This document shows, one piece after another, positions 20,652 through 29,600 of a stretch of 64,000 nucleotides of DNA. The notes under the pieces are model-generated. The model searched no databases. It worked only from the letters and a program-made list of their open reading frames with translations, and was not told where the DNA came from. The position numbers and the translations under genes were made by a program. How positions within the stretch are numbered: position 1 is the first letter of the stretch; the number at the start of each line of letters is the position of its first letter. Origin of the DNA: Parerythrobacter jejuensis. Its GTDB lineage: Bacteria > Pseudomonadota > Alphaproteobacteria > Sphingomonadales > Sphingomonadaceae. The stretch covers positions 620,001 through 684,000 of the forward strand of contig NZ_BAAAZF010000001.1 of assembly GCF_039536765.1 (NCBI RefSeq), given 5' to 3'.

Positions 20652-22088
20652 TCAGGCCTTTTTCATGTCCCGCGCAATGGTTTTACGGGTGGTGTCGCTA
20701 TAGGGCGGAAGCAGGCCTGCCAGCTTTGCAACATTGGCCTTGGGCTGGGTGTAGACGCTCCGTGCGTGGCTGAATTCCTTGAACCCTTCAGGCCCATGAT
20801 AGGAGCCGATGCCACTGGGGCCGACCCCGCCAAACGGCAGATCATCCATCGACACATGCATGATCACGTCATTGACCGTAACGCCGCCCGAAATGGTCCG
20901 GGTCAACACATGCTCGCGCTCGCCGGCATCGGCGCCAAAGTAATACAGGCCGAGCGGACGGTCGTTTTCGTTCACGTAGTCGATCGCTTCATCCACACCC
21001 TTGTAGGTCTTCACCGGCAAGACCGGCCCGAAGATTTCCTCCTGCATCGCCATCATGTCGTCATTGACGTTGCGCAGGATAGTCAGCGGCATCTTGCGTG
21101 AATTGGTAGAGGAGAAATCCTCATTCGCCGGATTGACTTCCAGCACCTCTGCTCCCTTGTCACGCGCATCGGCCACCATGCTTTGCAGGCGGTCATAATG
21201 CCGATCGGTCACGACAGACGTGTAATCATCATTATCGAGCAGGGTCGGATACATGTTGTGCGCCGCCTGTCGAACGGAATCGACAGCTGTCTGCTCCTTG
21301 TCCTCCGGCACATACATATAGTCCGGAGCGAGGCAGATCTGCCCGGCATTAAGCATCTTGCCCATGGCGATCCGCTCACCGGCCTGTTCGTAATTCGCGC
21401 TGCGCCCGAGGAATACCGGCGACTTCCCGCCAAGTTCCAGCGTTACCGGCACGAGATTGCGGCCTGCCGCTTCCATCACCTTGCGGCCCGTCGGCGTCGA
21501 GCCGGTGAACAACAGGTGATCGAACTGCAGCGATGAAAACGCAGCCGCCACTTCCGGGCTGCCGGTTATCACGGCGACTTCCTCTTCCGCGAAATATTTG
21601 GCGACCAACTCGGCCGTCATTTCGCTGGTCGCTTCGGTGAATTCGCTCGGCTTGATCATCGCGCGGTTGCCCGCCGCCAGGATCTGCATCAGCGGGCCGA
21701 TCGACAGATTGACCGGGAAATTCCACGGACTCAGGATACCAACAACGCCCTTGGGTTCGTAGCGCAGCTCCGCCTTTGCTCCCAGCAGGCCAAGTGGGAA
21801 CCGTGTACCGCGCTTCTCCGGCCGGGCCCATTTGTCCATGTTCTTGAGGCAGTATTTGCCGAAGCCAATGGTGCCGGTAATATCGGTGATCATCGATTGT
21901 TCGTGGCTGCGATTGCCGAAATCACGAGCCATTGCGCGAGCCAGTTCATCACCATGATCGACCAGCAAGGCAATGGCGCGCTTGATCCGGTCGCGCCGGG
22001 CGCTCAGCGGCTCGGGCCGCGCCGCCGTGAAGGCAGCCCGCTGCCTGTGCAGGATGGCTTCCATCTCCGCCTTCTTGTCATCAGCCAT
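20652..22088 (-). CDS. Aldehyde dehydrogenase, coniferyl-aldehyde-dehydrogenase type
   Basis: This 478-residue NAD(P)-dependent aldehyde dehydrogenase has the oxyanion asparagine in SPWNFPVN (N123), the general base in LELGGKSP (E218) and the nucleophile in NAGQICLAPD (C252). The C-terminal PPYSDTTRKT stretch and overall spacing resemble the coniferyl aldehyde dehydrogenase (CalB) branch, which also contains enzymes acting on medium-chain aldehydes; the actual substrate cannot be read from sequence. A good ribosome-binding site (GAGGAGAG) precedes the ATG. It is divergent from the thiolase gene, with 164 bases between them. Confidence 0.9.
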   Translation of the reverse strand: MADDKKAEMEAILHRQRAAFTAARPEPLSARRDRIKRAIALLVDHGDELARAMARDFGNRSHEQSMITDITGTIGFGKYCLKNMDKWARPEKRGTRFPLGLLGAKAELRYEPKGVVGILSPWNFPVNLSIGPLMQILAAGNRAMIKPSEFTEATSEMTAELVAKYFAEEEVAVITGSPEVAAAFSSLQFDHLLFTGSTPTGRKVMEAAGRNLVPVTLELGGKSPVFLGRSANYEQAGERIAMGKMLNAGQICLAPDYMYVPEDKEQTAVDSVRQAAHNMYPTLLDNDDYTSVVTDRHYDRLQSMVADARDKGAEVLEVNPANEDFSSTNSRKMPLTILRNVNDDMMAMQEEIFGPVLPVKTYKGVDEAIDYVNENDRPLGLYYFGADAGEREHVLTRTISGGVTVNDVIMHVSMDDLPFGGVGPSGIGSYHGPEGFKEFSHARSVYTQPKANVAKLAGLLPPYSDTTRKTIARDMKKA

Positions 22089-22252
22089 GATCGTCTCTCC
22101 TCAAGTTTCTATTTGCCACGCATCCTTGACCAAGCGCAGGAGGATGACAAGCTAATACCTATTGCCCATTCGCGCAGGTTTGCCTTTGCCGCAGTGCAGC
22201 ATTAGGTGAACCTGAAACCAATAACGCAGCCCCGACACGAAAGGTCCTCTCC

Positions 22253-23449
22253 ATGGCCCAGTTCTCCTCTGCCGATCCGATCGTCATCCTTTCCTACGCC
22301 CGCACCCCGATGGGTGGCATGCAAGGCGCATTTGCCGATGTCTCTGCGACGGATCTGGGCGCCACGGCGGTGAAAGCTGCGGTCGAGCGCTCTGGCGTAC
22401 CGGGCGAGAAATTCGACCGTGCCTATATGGGCTGTGTGCTTCCCGCTGGCCTGGGCCAGGCCCCTGCCCGGCAGGCGGCGATCAAGGGTGGCTTGCCCAA
22501 ATCCGTGCAGGCCACCACCGTCAACAAAGTGTGCGGCAGCGGTATGCAGACCGTGATCATGGGCTCCGAAGCGCTGGCATCGGGCACTGTCGACTACGTG
22601 GTCGCGGGCGGGATGGAGAGCATGACCAATGCGCCATATCTGCTGAAGAAGCACCGTTCGGGCGCGCGGATCGGCCACGACACGACCTATGACCACATGT
22701 TCCTCGACGGGCTGGAGGACGCCTATGAGGAAGGGCGCGCGATGGGCACGTTCGCACAGGATACTGCCAACGAATACCAGCTAACCCGCGACGACCAGGA
22801 TAGCTATTCGATCGAATCCCTGCGCCGCGCCAATGCCGCGATCGAGAGCGGTGCGTTTGCCGGCGAAGTTGTTCCTGTCACCTTTTCTACCCGCAAGGGT
22901 GAAGTAACAGTCGACACCGACGAGCAGCCTGGCCGAGGTCGTCCGGACAAGATCCCGCAACTGCGCCCTGCCTTCGCCAAGGACGGTACGATTACCGCAG
23001 CAACATCAAGCTCCATTTCTGACGGCGCAGCAGCAGTCGTGTTGACCCGCGCAAGCGTGGCCAAGGAAAACGGGCAAGAGCCGGTGGCGCAGATTGTCGC
23101 CATGGCGGCCCATGCGCGCGAGCCCAAGGATTTCACCGTCGCACCCGTTGGCGCGATCGAGAAGGTCTTGGCCAATGCTGGTTGGAGCGTTGAAGATGTC
23201 GATCTGTGGGAAGTGAACGAGGCTTTCGCCTGCGTTTCCATGTTCGCCATGCGCGACATCGGTATCCCGCATGACCGGATCAATGTGAATGGTGGTGCGA
23301 CGGCGCTCGGCCATCCGATCGGGGCCAGCGGCACGCGGATTATCGTCACCCTGATCAATGCCCTGAAAGAGCAAGGGAAGACCAAGGGCGTCGCCAGCCT
23401 GTGTATTGGTGGCGGCGAAGCCACTGCAATCGCGGTGGAAATTCCCTGA
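22253..23449 (+). CDS. Acetyl-CoA C-acetyltransferase (thiolase)
   Basis: This 398-residue thiolase acts in fatty-acid or acetoacetyl-CoA metabolism. The acyl-accepting cysteine is in NKVCGSGMQT (C94), the catalytic histidine in GHPIGASGTR, and the second cysteine in LCIGGGEA near the end. WEVNEAFA is the typical preceding motif. Its size and sequence fit biosynthetic-type (AtoB/PhaA-like) tetrameric thiolases rather than the FadA beta-oxidation partner, and no FadB-like gene is nearby. A ribosome-binding site (AAAGG) precedes the ATG. Confidence 0.93.
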   Translation: MAQFSSADPIVILSYARTPMGGMQGAFADVSATDLGATAVKAAVERSGVPGEKFDRAYMGCVLPAGLGQAPARQAAIKGGLPKSVQATTVNKVCGSGMQTVIMGSEALASGTVDYVVAGGMESMTNAPYLLKKHRSGARIGHDTTYDHMFLDGLEDAYEEGRAMGTFAQDTANEYQLTRDDQDSYSIESLRRANAAIESGAFAGEVVPVTFSTRKGEVTVDTDEQPGRGRPDKIPQLRPAFAKDGTITAATSSSISDGAAAVVLTRASVAKENGQEPVAQIVAMAAHAREPKDFTVAPVGAIEKVLANAGWSVEDVDLWEVNEAFACVSMFAMRDIGIPHDRINVNGGATALGHPIGASGTRIIVTLINALKEQGKTKGVASLCIGGGEATAIAVEIP

Positions 23450-23516
23450 TCCAGGCCGATTCGGCGAAATATCGCAGGAATGCTACAATGTCGGCCTCTT
23501 GTTGAGGGAGAGCGAC

Positions 23517-23909
23517 ATGAAGAAACTCATTGCAATAGCGAGCCTGGCGGCATTGGGGGCCTGTTCCCAGTCCGAACCATCGACCGGCGCTGATCCGACC
23601 GAAGTCGTCGTGCCGCAGCCGAGCGTGACGGCCGGAACCTATGAAGCCACCAATGCCGAGGGCGCGGTCAACCGTGCCGTTCTAGCAGAGGACGGCACAT
23701 ATGCCACCTATGGTGCAGACGGGAGTGCGACCGGTAGTGGCAGCTGGACCAATGTCGGGCGCCGGACCTGTTTCGACCCGGAAGGTGACACGACAGAAGT
23801 CTGCTACACCGATGGGACGCCCGCCGAAGACGGCACGTTCACAGCAACCAGCGATGACGGGAATGTCATTTCGGTCCGCCCGGTCGAGGGTGACATTGCG
23901 ACCGAGTAA
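23517..23909 (+). CDS. Small lipoprotein
   Basis: This 130-residue protein starts with a lipoprotein signal peptide (MKKLIAIASLAALGACSQSEP, lipobox LGAC with the cysteine at residue 16). The mature domain is small and beta-rich, with repeated GTY and DGT turns (SVTAGTYEATNAEG, AEDGTYATYGADG, EDGTFTATSDDG) and two cysteines (RTCFDPEG, EVCYTDG). The ribosome-binding site GAGGGAGAG lies just before the ATG at 23517. Function unknown; the repeats suggest a membrane-tethered beta-sandwich. It is followed by an intrinsic terminator. Confidence 0.8.
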   Translation: MKKLIAIASLAALGACSQSEPSTGADPTEVVVPQPSVTAGTYEATNAEGAVNRAVLAEDGTYATYGADGSATGSGSWTNVGRRTCFDPEGDTTEVCYTDGTPAEDGTFTATSDDGNVISVRPVEGDIATE

Positions 23910-23938
23910 GGCAGCAAATCAGCATGGACATGAAAAGG

Positions 23939-23966
23939 GGGCGGCCATTTGGTCGCCCTTCTTTTT
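23939..23966. terminator. Intrinsic terminator between convergent genes, probably bidirectional
   Basis: A GC-rich stem (5' arm ending GGGCGGCC, loop ATTT, 3' arm GGTCGCCC with one G-U pair) is followed by CTTTTT on the plus strand and by AAAA-rich sequence before it, so it reads as a terminator in both directions. It separates the plus-strand lipoprotein gene (stop 23909) from the minus-strand SH3-protein gene (stop 23968). Confidence 0.8.
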
Positions 23967-23967
23967 G

Positions 23968-24450
23968 TCAGACAGGCCCGGCGCCCCAAAGACGATCTTC
24001 CCGGACATAGCCAGCCCGTTTCCCGACCGAAAAGACGCACCAGCCTGCTTCGCAGTCACCCAGCTTGCCAACCACGCCGGGCTGGAGGTTCCACTTCACC
24101 GCCGAGTTGTCTGCAGGAGCCGCGCGCATCGGCACCAGTCCTTCACCTGTGACCAGCGCCCCCCTTTGCGCGCTGAGATACCGCGCTGCGACCCAGCCCT
24201 TGGCGCCAGCGGGGTCTTCGATATAGCGCCAGCCCTCGCGCAGCCGGAGGACCTTGACCGGCAAACCGTCGCGCCGGAACACCCAGTCAATCTTGTATTC
24301 CGTGCTCGGCCCAACCCGCATATTCAGTTCAGTCGTATCGATCGTAGCCCAATAGGGCGTCTCGCGCTGCTGCGCGCTGGCCGAACCGCAGGCGGCCAGC
24401 ACCAAGCAGGCCAGGAGCAAAAGGGGCGTTCTCATCATGACTCGGCGCAT
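23968..24450 (-). CDS. Exported SH3-domain protein
   Basis: This 160-residue protein has an N-terminal signal peptide with a lipobox-like end (LVLAAC) and also a possible ASA-QQ cleavage site, so it is either a lipoprotein or a secreted protein. Two bacterial SH3-like repeats follow: one around DTTELNMRVGPSTEYKIDWV and one around LVPMRAAPADNSAVKWNLQPG, each with the conserved tryptophan/glycine turns. Such domains often bind cell-wall peptides (family knowledge). The start is the ATG at 24450; ATGs at 24438 and 24435 are alternatives. It is divergent from the dehydrogenase gene. Confidence 0.82.
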   Translation of the reverse strand: MRRVMMRTPLLLLACLVLAACGSASAQQRETPYWATIDTTELNMRVGPSTEYKIDWVFRRDGLPVKVLRLREGWRYIEDPAGAKGWVAARYLSAQRGALVTGEGLVPMRAAPADNSAVKWNLQPGVVGKLGDCEAGWCVFSVGKRAGYVREDRLWGAGPV

Positions 24451-24531
24451 TATGGTAAACAGAACCTTGCCCGCAAGACTTTGCAGCAAGCTGCTTGACC
24501 AAATTTGCGGTACTGTCCAAGCACGGGACAA

Positions 24532-25548
24532 ATGAGCGCACCTAGCAACACCACCACCCGCCGCGTCGAAGGCACGCCAAAAGTCATCGTGACCCGTCAC
24601 CTGATGCCTTCCATAGAAGCACGCATGAGCGAGCTTTACGAGACTACACTCAACACGCAGGACACGCCCTTTTCGCGCGACCAGCTCGCCACGGCGATGG
24701 CCGATTGCAATGTTCTCGTCCCGACCGTGACCGACAGGATCGACGCCGATTTGATCGAAGGGGCTGATGACCGGCTCAAACTGATCGCCAATTTCGGAGC
24801 GGGAACCGACCATATCGACCTGGCCGCAGCCGCGCGGCGCAAGATCATGGTCACCAACACGCCCGGTGTATTCACCGACGATACGGCCGATCTTGCGATG
24901 ACAATGATCATTGGCGTGCCCCGCCGCATTCGTGACGGGGTGGCCCTGATCCGGCGCGGAGAGTGGACAGGCTGGGCCCCTTCTGCCCTATTGGGCCGCC
25001 AATTGGGGGGAAAGACCCTCGGCATTATCGGCATGGGCCGGATCGGCCAGGCAGTGGCCTATCGCGCCAAGGCATTCGGCCTGAATATCGCCTATCACAA
25101 TCGCAAGCCGCTGCCGCAAGCGGTCGAGACGATGTTTGGCGCAACCTATGTCGGAGATCTCGACACGCTGATTGCAGAGGCAGACATCCTGACGCTGCAT
25201 TGCCCCTCGACCGAGGAATCGCAGCATATGATCGATGCCAGGCGGATCGGATTGATGAAACCGGGTGCCTCGCTGATCAACACGGCGCGCGGTGACCTGG
25301 TCGATTACGAAGCCCTGATTGCGGCGCTGGAAGGCGGCGCGCTGATCGGTGCAGGTCTCGACGTTTACCCGGAAGAACCAAAAGTCGATCCGCGACTGCT
25401 GGCCCACCCCAATGTGATGACCCTGCCCCATATCGGCAGCGCAACTGTGGAGGGGCGCGAGGCTTCGGGCGAAAAAGTGATCGCCAATATCCGTTTCTGG
25501 GCCGACGGGCATCGCCCGCCCGACCAGGTTTTGGACGCGCTGGTCTGA
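24532..25548 (+). CDS. D-isomer-specific 2-hydroxyacid dehydrogenase
   Basis: This 338-residue NAD(P)-dependent dehydrogenase reduces 2-oxo acids such as glyoxylate or hydroxypyruvate. The Rossmann motif GMGRIGQAVAYRAKAFG, the substrate-binding arginine in NTARGDLVDYEAL, the acidic dyad partner and the catalytic histidine in LPHIGSAT are present. The overall pattern is closest to the glyoxylate/hydroxypyruvate reductase branch. The ATG at 24532, preceded by ACGGGA, was preferred over a TTG nine codons upstream. The substrate is not certain. Confidence 0.9.
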   Translation: MSAPSNTTTRRVEGTPKVIVTRHLMPSIEARMSELYETTLNTQDTPFSRDQLATAMADCNVLVPTVTDRIDADLIEGADDRLKLIANFGAGTDHIDLAAAARRKIMVTNTPGVFTDDTADLAMTMIIGVPRRIRDGVALIRRGEWTGWAPSALLGRQLGGKTLGIIGMGRIGQAVAYRAKAFGLNIAYHNRKPLPQAVETMFGATYVGDLDTLIAEADILTLHCPSTEESQHMIDARRIGLMKPGASLINTARGDLVDYEALIAALEGGALIGAGLDVYPEEPKVDPRLLAHPNVMTLPHIGSATVEGREASGEKVIANIRFWADGHRPPDQVLDALV

Positions 25549-25589
25549 CCCGAACTGGCACCCTTTCAGATTCTACGCATAAAACTTGC

Positions 25590-25606
25590 GCAGACCGCTT
25601 GTCTGC
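25590..25606. repeat. Inverted repeat upstream of amtB
   Basis: A perfect dyad GCAGAC-N5-GTCTGC lies 79 bases upstream of the amtB start. It could be an operator or a small hairpin ending the upstream dehydrogenase transcript, but there is no T-tract. No NtrC half-sites or clear -24/-12 elements were found. Confidence 0.3.
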
Positions 25607-25684
25607 AACCCAAAAATTGCCATAACCGCGCCTGATTGGGAGTGCGGGCCAGATCAAGAGCGCGCGCCATCATAGGGGAATTCG

Positions 25685-26980
25685 ATGCGTCGCCTGTTTG
25701 CTGCCACTTTGCTCGCTGCAATCCCGTCGGGCCTTGCCGCCCAAGATCCGGCCCAGATCGCGATCAGTGATAGCGGCGATACGGCATGGATCCTGACGGC
25801 GTCGGCGCTGGTCCTGATGATGACCTTGCCCGGCCTCGGCCTGTTTTATGGCGGCCTGGTGCGCGCAAAGAACTTCCTCTCGGTCTTGCTGCAAGTCGGG
25901 GCGGTCGCCTCGATCGCATCGGTTTTGTGGGTGGTTGTCGGCTACACTCTGGCCTTTGGCACTGTCACCAACGGTTTCCTCGGCGCCGGCAATGCCTGGA
26001 TGCTGATTGATATTGCGAATGTGCGTGACGGGCTGACAATTCCCGAAAGCACGTTCTCCCTGTTCCAAATGACCTTCGCCGTGATCACGCCAGCCCTGAT
26101 GGTTGGTGCATGGGTGGACCGTGCACGATTCGGCTGGGTCCTGGCCTTCTGTGCCCTGTGGGGCCTGGTGGTCTACGCCCCTGTTGCCCACTGGGTCTGG
26201 GGTGGCGGTTGGCTCAGCGGCCTTGGCGTACTCGACTTTGCCGGCGGTATCGTTGTCCACACAACGGCAGGTGTTTCGGCATTGGTTGTCGCCCTGCTGC
26301 TGGGTAAGCGGGCCGGTTTCCCGCAGAAGCTGATGTTGCCTCATGCCCCCAGCCTGACCATGGCCGGTGCCGCGCTGCTGTGGGTCGGCTGGTTCGGTTT
26401 CAATGGCGGCAGTGCCCTGACCGCGACAGATGATGCTTCCAGCGCTATCATCAACACCCATGTCGCGGCGGCGACTGCGGCGCTGGTGTGGCTGCTGGTG
26501 GAGAAATTCACCGTCGGTAAGCCCACCAGCGTTGGCTGGGCAACAGGTGCGATTGCCGGCCTGGCAACGATCACTCCTGCGGCGGGTTTTGTGTCACCGG
26601 GTGCAGCGATCCTGTTCGGGATTCTTGCGGCAGTCATCTGCTACGGCGCGATCCAGCTGATCAAACAGCGTCTGCAAATCGACGACTCGCTGGATGTGTT
26701 TGCCGTCCACGGTGTCGGCGGCATCCTTGGCTCGATCCTGCTCGCCGTTTTCCTGTCAGACAGCCTGGGTGGCCTTGGCTATGGCGAAGGTGCCACCATG
26801 GTATCGCAAATGATCGCGCAGCTGATCGGGGTCGGTGCGGTTGCCGTGTTCAGCGCGGTTGCCACGGCAATCCTCGCCCTGATGGTCAGTGTGGTATTCC
26901 CGATGCGGGTGAGCGAAGACGAGGAACGCGAAGGCCTCGACATCACCAGTCACGCAGAGCGTGCGTGGGAAATGGACTAA
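25685..26980 (+). CDS. amt: Ammonium transporter
   Basis: This 431-residue AmtB/Rh-type ammonium channel has a cleavable signal peptide (about residues 1-20) and eleven transmembrane helices. The pore histidine pair lies in GGIVVHTTAGV and FAVHGVGGILGS, and the phenylalanine gate region and GLGLFYGGLVRAKN are recognisable. A GlnK gene normally sits next to amtB, but none is found here. The ribosome-binding site TAGGGGA precedes the ATG. The stop overlaps that of the convergent acetyltransferase gene by four bases. Confidence 0.94.
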   Translation: MRRLFAATLLAAIPSGLAAQDPAQIAISDSGDTAWILTASALVLMMTLPGLGLFYGGLVRAKNFLSVLLQVGAVASIASVLWVVVGYTLAFGTVTNGFLGAGNAWMLIDIANVRDGLTIPESTFSLFQMTFAVITPALMVGAWVDRARFGWVLAFCALWGLVVYAPVAHWVWGGGWLSGLGVLDFAGGIVVHTTAGVSALVVALLLGKRAGFPQKLMLPHAPSLTMAGAALLWVGWFGFNGGSALTATDDASSAIINTHVAAATAALVWLLVEKFTVGKPTSVGWATGAIAGLATITPAAGFVSPGAAILFGILAAVICYGAIQLIKQRLQIDDSLDVFAVHGVGGILGSILLAVFLSDSLGGLGYGEGATMVSQMIAQLIGVGAVAVFSAVATAILALMVSVVFPMRVSEDEEREGLDITSHAERAWEMD

Positions 26981-27432
26981 AGCTTCAGGTGAAAAAACCG
27001 GTTGAAGTCTGACGGTGAATACCCGGCGAAAGCTTCACCGGGTTCAAAACCGAAACTGCGGTAGAGCCCGACCGCCGCGTCGAACAATGCGCCGCTGCCG
27101 GTTTCCAGCCTGACATGGCTTAGCCCTGCCTCGCGTGCAGAATTGATAATGTGCAGGACGATGGCCTTGCCTGCGCCCTTGCCAACCGCGTCGGGATGCG
27201 CCCGCATCGACTTGATCTCCAGGAAGCCATCGTGCCGCCGCATGGCGCCAACCGCGAGCAAGTCCGCCCCATCCCAAGCCGCAAGAACCGTGATGTCAGG
27301 CGCGCGCAGCGAGCCGAGATCAAGCACATGCGCAGTTCCGGGCGGCGAGTATCCCACCATCTCTGCATGGTGATATTCCAGGAGGGACCGAACTTCCGGT
27401 TCGGACAGGTCTGTAGGCCGTATCTCCATCAC
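26977..27432 (-). CDS. GNAT family N-acetyltransferase
   Basis: This 151-residue acetyltransferase has the acetyl-CoA-binding motif DAVGKGAGKAIVLHI and the later GALFDAAVGLYRSFGF region of the GNAT fold. It belongs to the small standalone group whose substrate cannot be predicted. The stop codons of this gene and amtB overlap (CTAA), and its start overlaps the stop of the nitronate monooxygenase-like gene upstream, so those two minus-strand genes are likely co-transcribed. Confidence 0.85.
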   Translation of the reverse strand: MMEIRPTDLSEPEVRSLLEYHHAEMVGYSPPGTAHVLDLGSLRAPDITVLAAWDGADLLAVGAMRRHDGFLEIKSMRAHPDAVGKGAGKAIVLHIINSAREAGLSHVRLETGSGALFDAAVGLYRSFGFEPGEAFAGYSPSDFNRFFHLKL

Positions 27433-28835
27433 TCACCCGTCAGGATGCGATCGACCAGCTCCTTCACGGTTGGCGTGAAATTGTTGGAATAGAACGGATC
27501 GCTTTTGAAGCGGTAAGCGGCGTGGCCGGCAAACATCAGATTATCGTCCGTATGCCCGCCATGAGCGATATCTTGCAGGGTCTTCTGGATGCAGAAACTG
27601 CGTGGGTCGGCGAGACGCCCTGTGGTGTAGTCGTCGTGATCCTTCCAGCTTGAGAACTGGCAGTGGCTGAGACAGCCCATGCAATCCTTCTGGTCCTTCT
27701 GGATTTCAGCGCGCTTGTCGGGCGTCACGAACACGACGGTATCATCCGGCGTCTTGAGAGCCTGAGTCTGGCCTTCGCCAAACCATGCCTTGGCCTTCTG
27801 GTAGTCGTCCGGTTTTACCCAGAAGCTCTTGCCCTTCACCCCGAAATCGAGCTGCTTGGAATGATCTTCGTCCTGCGCCTTCGCGAAGCCGATCTGGCGT
27901 TCGCTGCGATGGATCAGATCGTAGAGGAACGGCGTTTTCACCGCGCTGGAATAGAACCCGGTGGGGCTGAATTTGTGCAGCAGCACGTCACCTTCATCCA
28001 GCGTCCGCAAACGATCTTTCCATTCCTGCGGGATCGGGCTTTCCTGCGTCAGCAGGGGCCGCGTGCCGAACTGGAACGCGATCTTGCCCAGGTCCGGATT
28101 GTCGATCCATTCATCCCATTCGCCCAGCGCCCAGACACCGCCCGCCATTACGATCGCCGTATCTTCCGAAACGCCTTCCTTGCGCATGGTTTCACGCAGT
28201 GCCTTGACCCGGGGGTACGGATCCTGCGGCTCGCGCGGGTTTTCTGCATTGGAAAGACCATTATGGCCGCCTGCCAGCCATGGGTCTTCGTACACCACAG
28301 CCGCCATCAGGTCCGGAACCTTGGAGTAACTGCGCTTCCACAAGGCGCGGAAAGCACGGGCAGAGCTGATGATCGGCAGGTAGTTGACGTTATACCGCGC
28401 GGCAATTTCGGCCAGCTTGTAGGGCATGCCTGCCCCGCATGTAACGCCGGCGATCATGCCCGGCGTATTCTCCAACACACCTTCGAGCACGGCCTGTGCT
28501 CCGCCCATTTCCCACAGGACGTTGATATTGATCGCGCCCTTGCCGTTGGAAATCTCGTAAGCCTTCTTCACCTGCTCGGTCGCGCCATCGATACCGTACT
28601 GGATCAGCTGGGCATGGCGATCCTTGCGGGTCGCGGCGTCATAGACCTGGGGAATGATCTCGCCATTCTCGTCGGTGCTGTCGGCATTGACCGCGCTGAC
28701 GGTGCCGATGCCGCCGGCAGCAGCCCATGCGCCGGAGCTGGCGTGGTTGGTCGCCGAAACGCCCTTGCCACCTTCGACCAACGGCCAGACTTCGCGGCCG
28801 CCATATTGGATCGGCTGCAACCCCTTGAAACTCAT
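27429..28835 (-). CDS. Nitronate monooxygenase-like flavoprotein
   Basis: This 468-residue protein belongs to the 2-nitropropane dioxygenase/nitronate monooxygenase superfamily (FMN-binding TIM barrel). Glycine-rich FMN-phosphate elements (AAGGIGTVSAV, IVMAGGVWALGEW) and barrel strands ININVLWEMG, GVTCGAGMP and YLPIISSARAF fit the fold. It is about 120 residues longer than standard enzymes. The C-terminal part contains a cysteine motif, CMGCLSHC (residues 385-392), and another cysteine in RSFCIQKT, which could bind metal or an Fe-S cluster. The substrate is unknown, and an enoyl-reductase-like role is also possible. Confidence 0.82.
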   Translation of the reverse strand: MSFKGLQPIQYGGREVWPLVEGGKGVSATNHASSGAWAAAGGIGTVSAVNADSTDENGEIIPQVYDAATRKDRHAQLIQYGIDGATEQVKKAYEISNGKGAININVLWEMGGAQAVLEGVLENTPGMIAGVTCGAGMPYKLAEIAARYNVNYLPIISSARAFRALWKRSYSKVPDLMAAVVYEDPWLAGGHNGLSNAENPREPQDPYPRVKALRETMRKEGVSEDTAIVMAGGVWALGEWDEWIDNPDLGKIAFQFGTRPLLTQESPIPQEWKDRLRTLDEGDVLLHKFSPTGFYSSAVKTPFLYDLIHRSERQIGFAKAQDEDHSKQLDFGVKGKSFWVKPDDYQKAKAWFGEGQTQALKTPDDTVVFVTPDKRAEIQKDQKDCMGCLSHCQFSSWKDHDDYTTGRLADPRSFCIQKTLQDIAHGGHTDDNLMFAGHAAYRFKSDPFYSNNFTPTVKELVDRILTGE

Positions 28836-28850
28836 GAATATTCCAATTCG

Positions 28851-29600
28851 CTATTTGTTGCCCGCGCCGCCCCCTGCGGCTTTCACGACATCGCCCCGGC
28901 AGGGCGAAATTGCATCCGGTTGAGGCCTCGTAGCCGCTCTGCGGAACTGTGCATAGTACCCCGCCAATTCGGGTGCATCACGAAACATCTCGAGCTCGAA
29001 ACCAACCTGTTCGAATTCGCATTTGAGCAGGAACGGGTCGATACCATGCTGGTCTGTTGGCCGGTCGACATCCACGACGATGGCCCGGCCACCTTCTTTC
29101 AACGATGGCCAGAGGCGCCACAGGAACGCGTAAGGCTCCTGCACCTCGTGGTACATATGGACCATGAAAACACGGTCGAAACTGTCATCGGGCAAGCGCG
29201 GATCGTCCGCTGCACCGAGCTTGATCGATACGTTGTCGAGCCGCTCTTTCTCGACCCGGTTGCCCAGCCGCTGCAGTGCGTCATCATCAATGTCCTGGGC
29301 CAGGACCCGCCCAATCTCGCCAACCCGCTGGGCCAGGCGTACGGTGTAATAGCCCTCGCCCGCACCGATATCGGCGACAGTCATGCCCGGTTCGATAGCA
29401 GCAAAGTCCATAACCTTGCGCGCTTCGCCGACGCTGTCGCGCGCAGTTTCGGTGCTGAATTCGTTCGATCCAAGTGCCGATACCGGCCTGTCAGGCAGCG
29501 GGAATTCTGCCGCGCTTGCCATGCGATCTTCCGGGATGGCAGCTTGTTCGCAAGCCGCCAGGCCCACCAGGCATGGAAGAAGGATCGCGAGCGCGCGCAT
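28851..29600 (-). CDS. Class I SAM-dependent methyltransferase with lipoprotein signal
   Basis: This 249-residue protein starts with a lipoprotein-type signal (MRALAILLPCLVGLAACEQ, lipobox LAAC at residue 17). A class I methyltransferase domain follows, with the SAM motif VADIGAGEGYYTVRLAQ, an acidic DIDDDAL strand and the DRVFMVHMYHEV motif. If exported, the enzyme would lack its usual cytoplasmic cofactor, so either SAM is supplied otherwise or the domain has another role. The start overlaps the prfB stop (TAATG). Confidence 0.8.
   Translation of the reverse strand: MRALAILLPCLVGLAACEQAAIPEDRMASAAEFPLPDRPVSALGSNEFSTETARDSVGEARKVMDFAAIEPGMTVADIGAGEGYYTVRLAQRVGEIGRVLAQDIDDDALQRLGNRVEKERLDNVSIKLGAADDPRLPDDSFDRVFMVHMYHEVQEPYAFLWRLWPSLKEGGRAIVVDVDRPTDQHGIDPFLLKCEFEQVGFELEMFRDAPELAGYYAQFRRAATRPQPDAISPCRGDVVKAAGGGAGNK

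Noticed and set aside
25572-25590. Sigma-54 type promoter upstream of amt
   Set aside because: A GGCAC element occurs near 25557, but no GC of the -12 element follows at the right distance.
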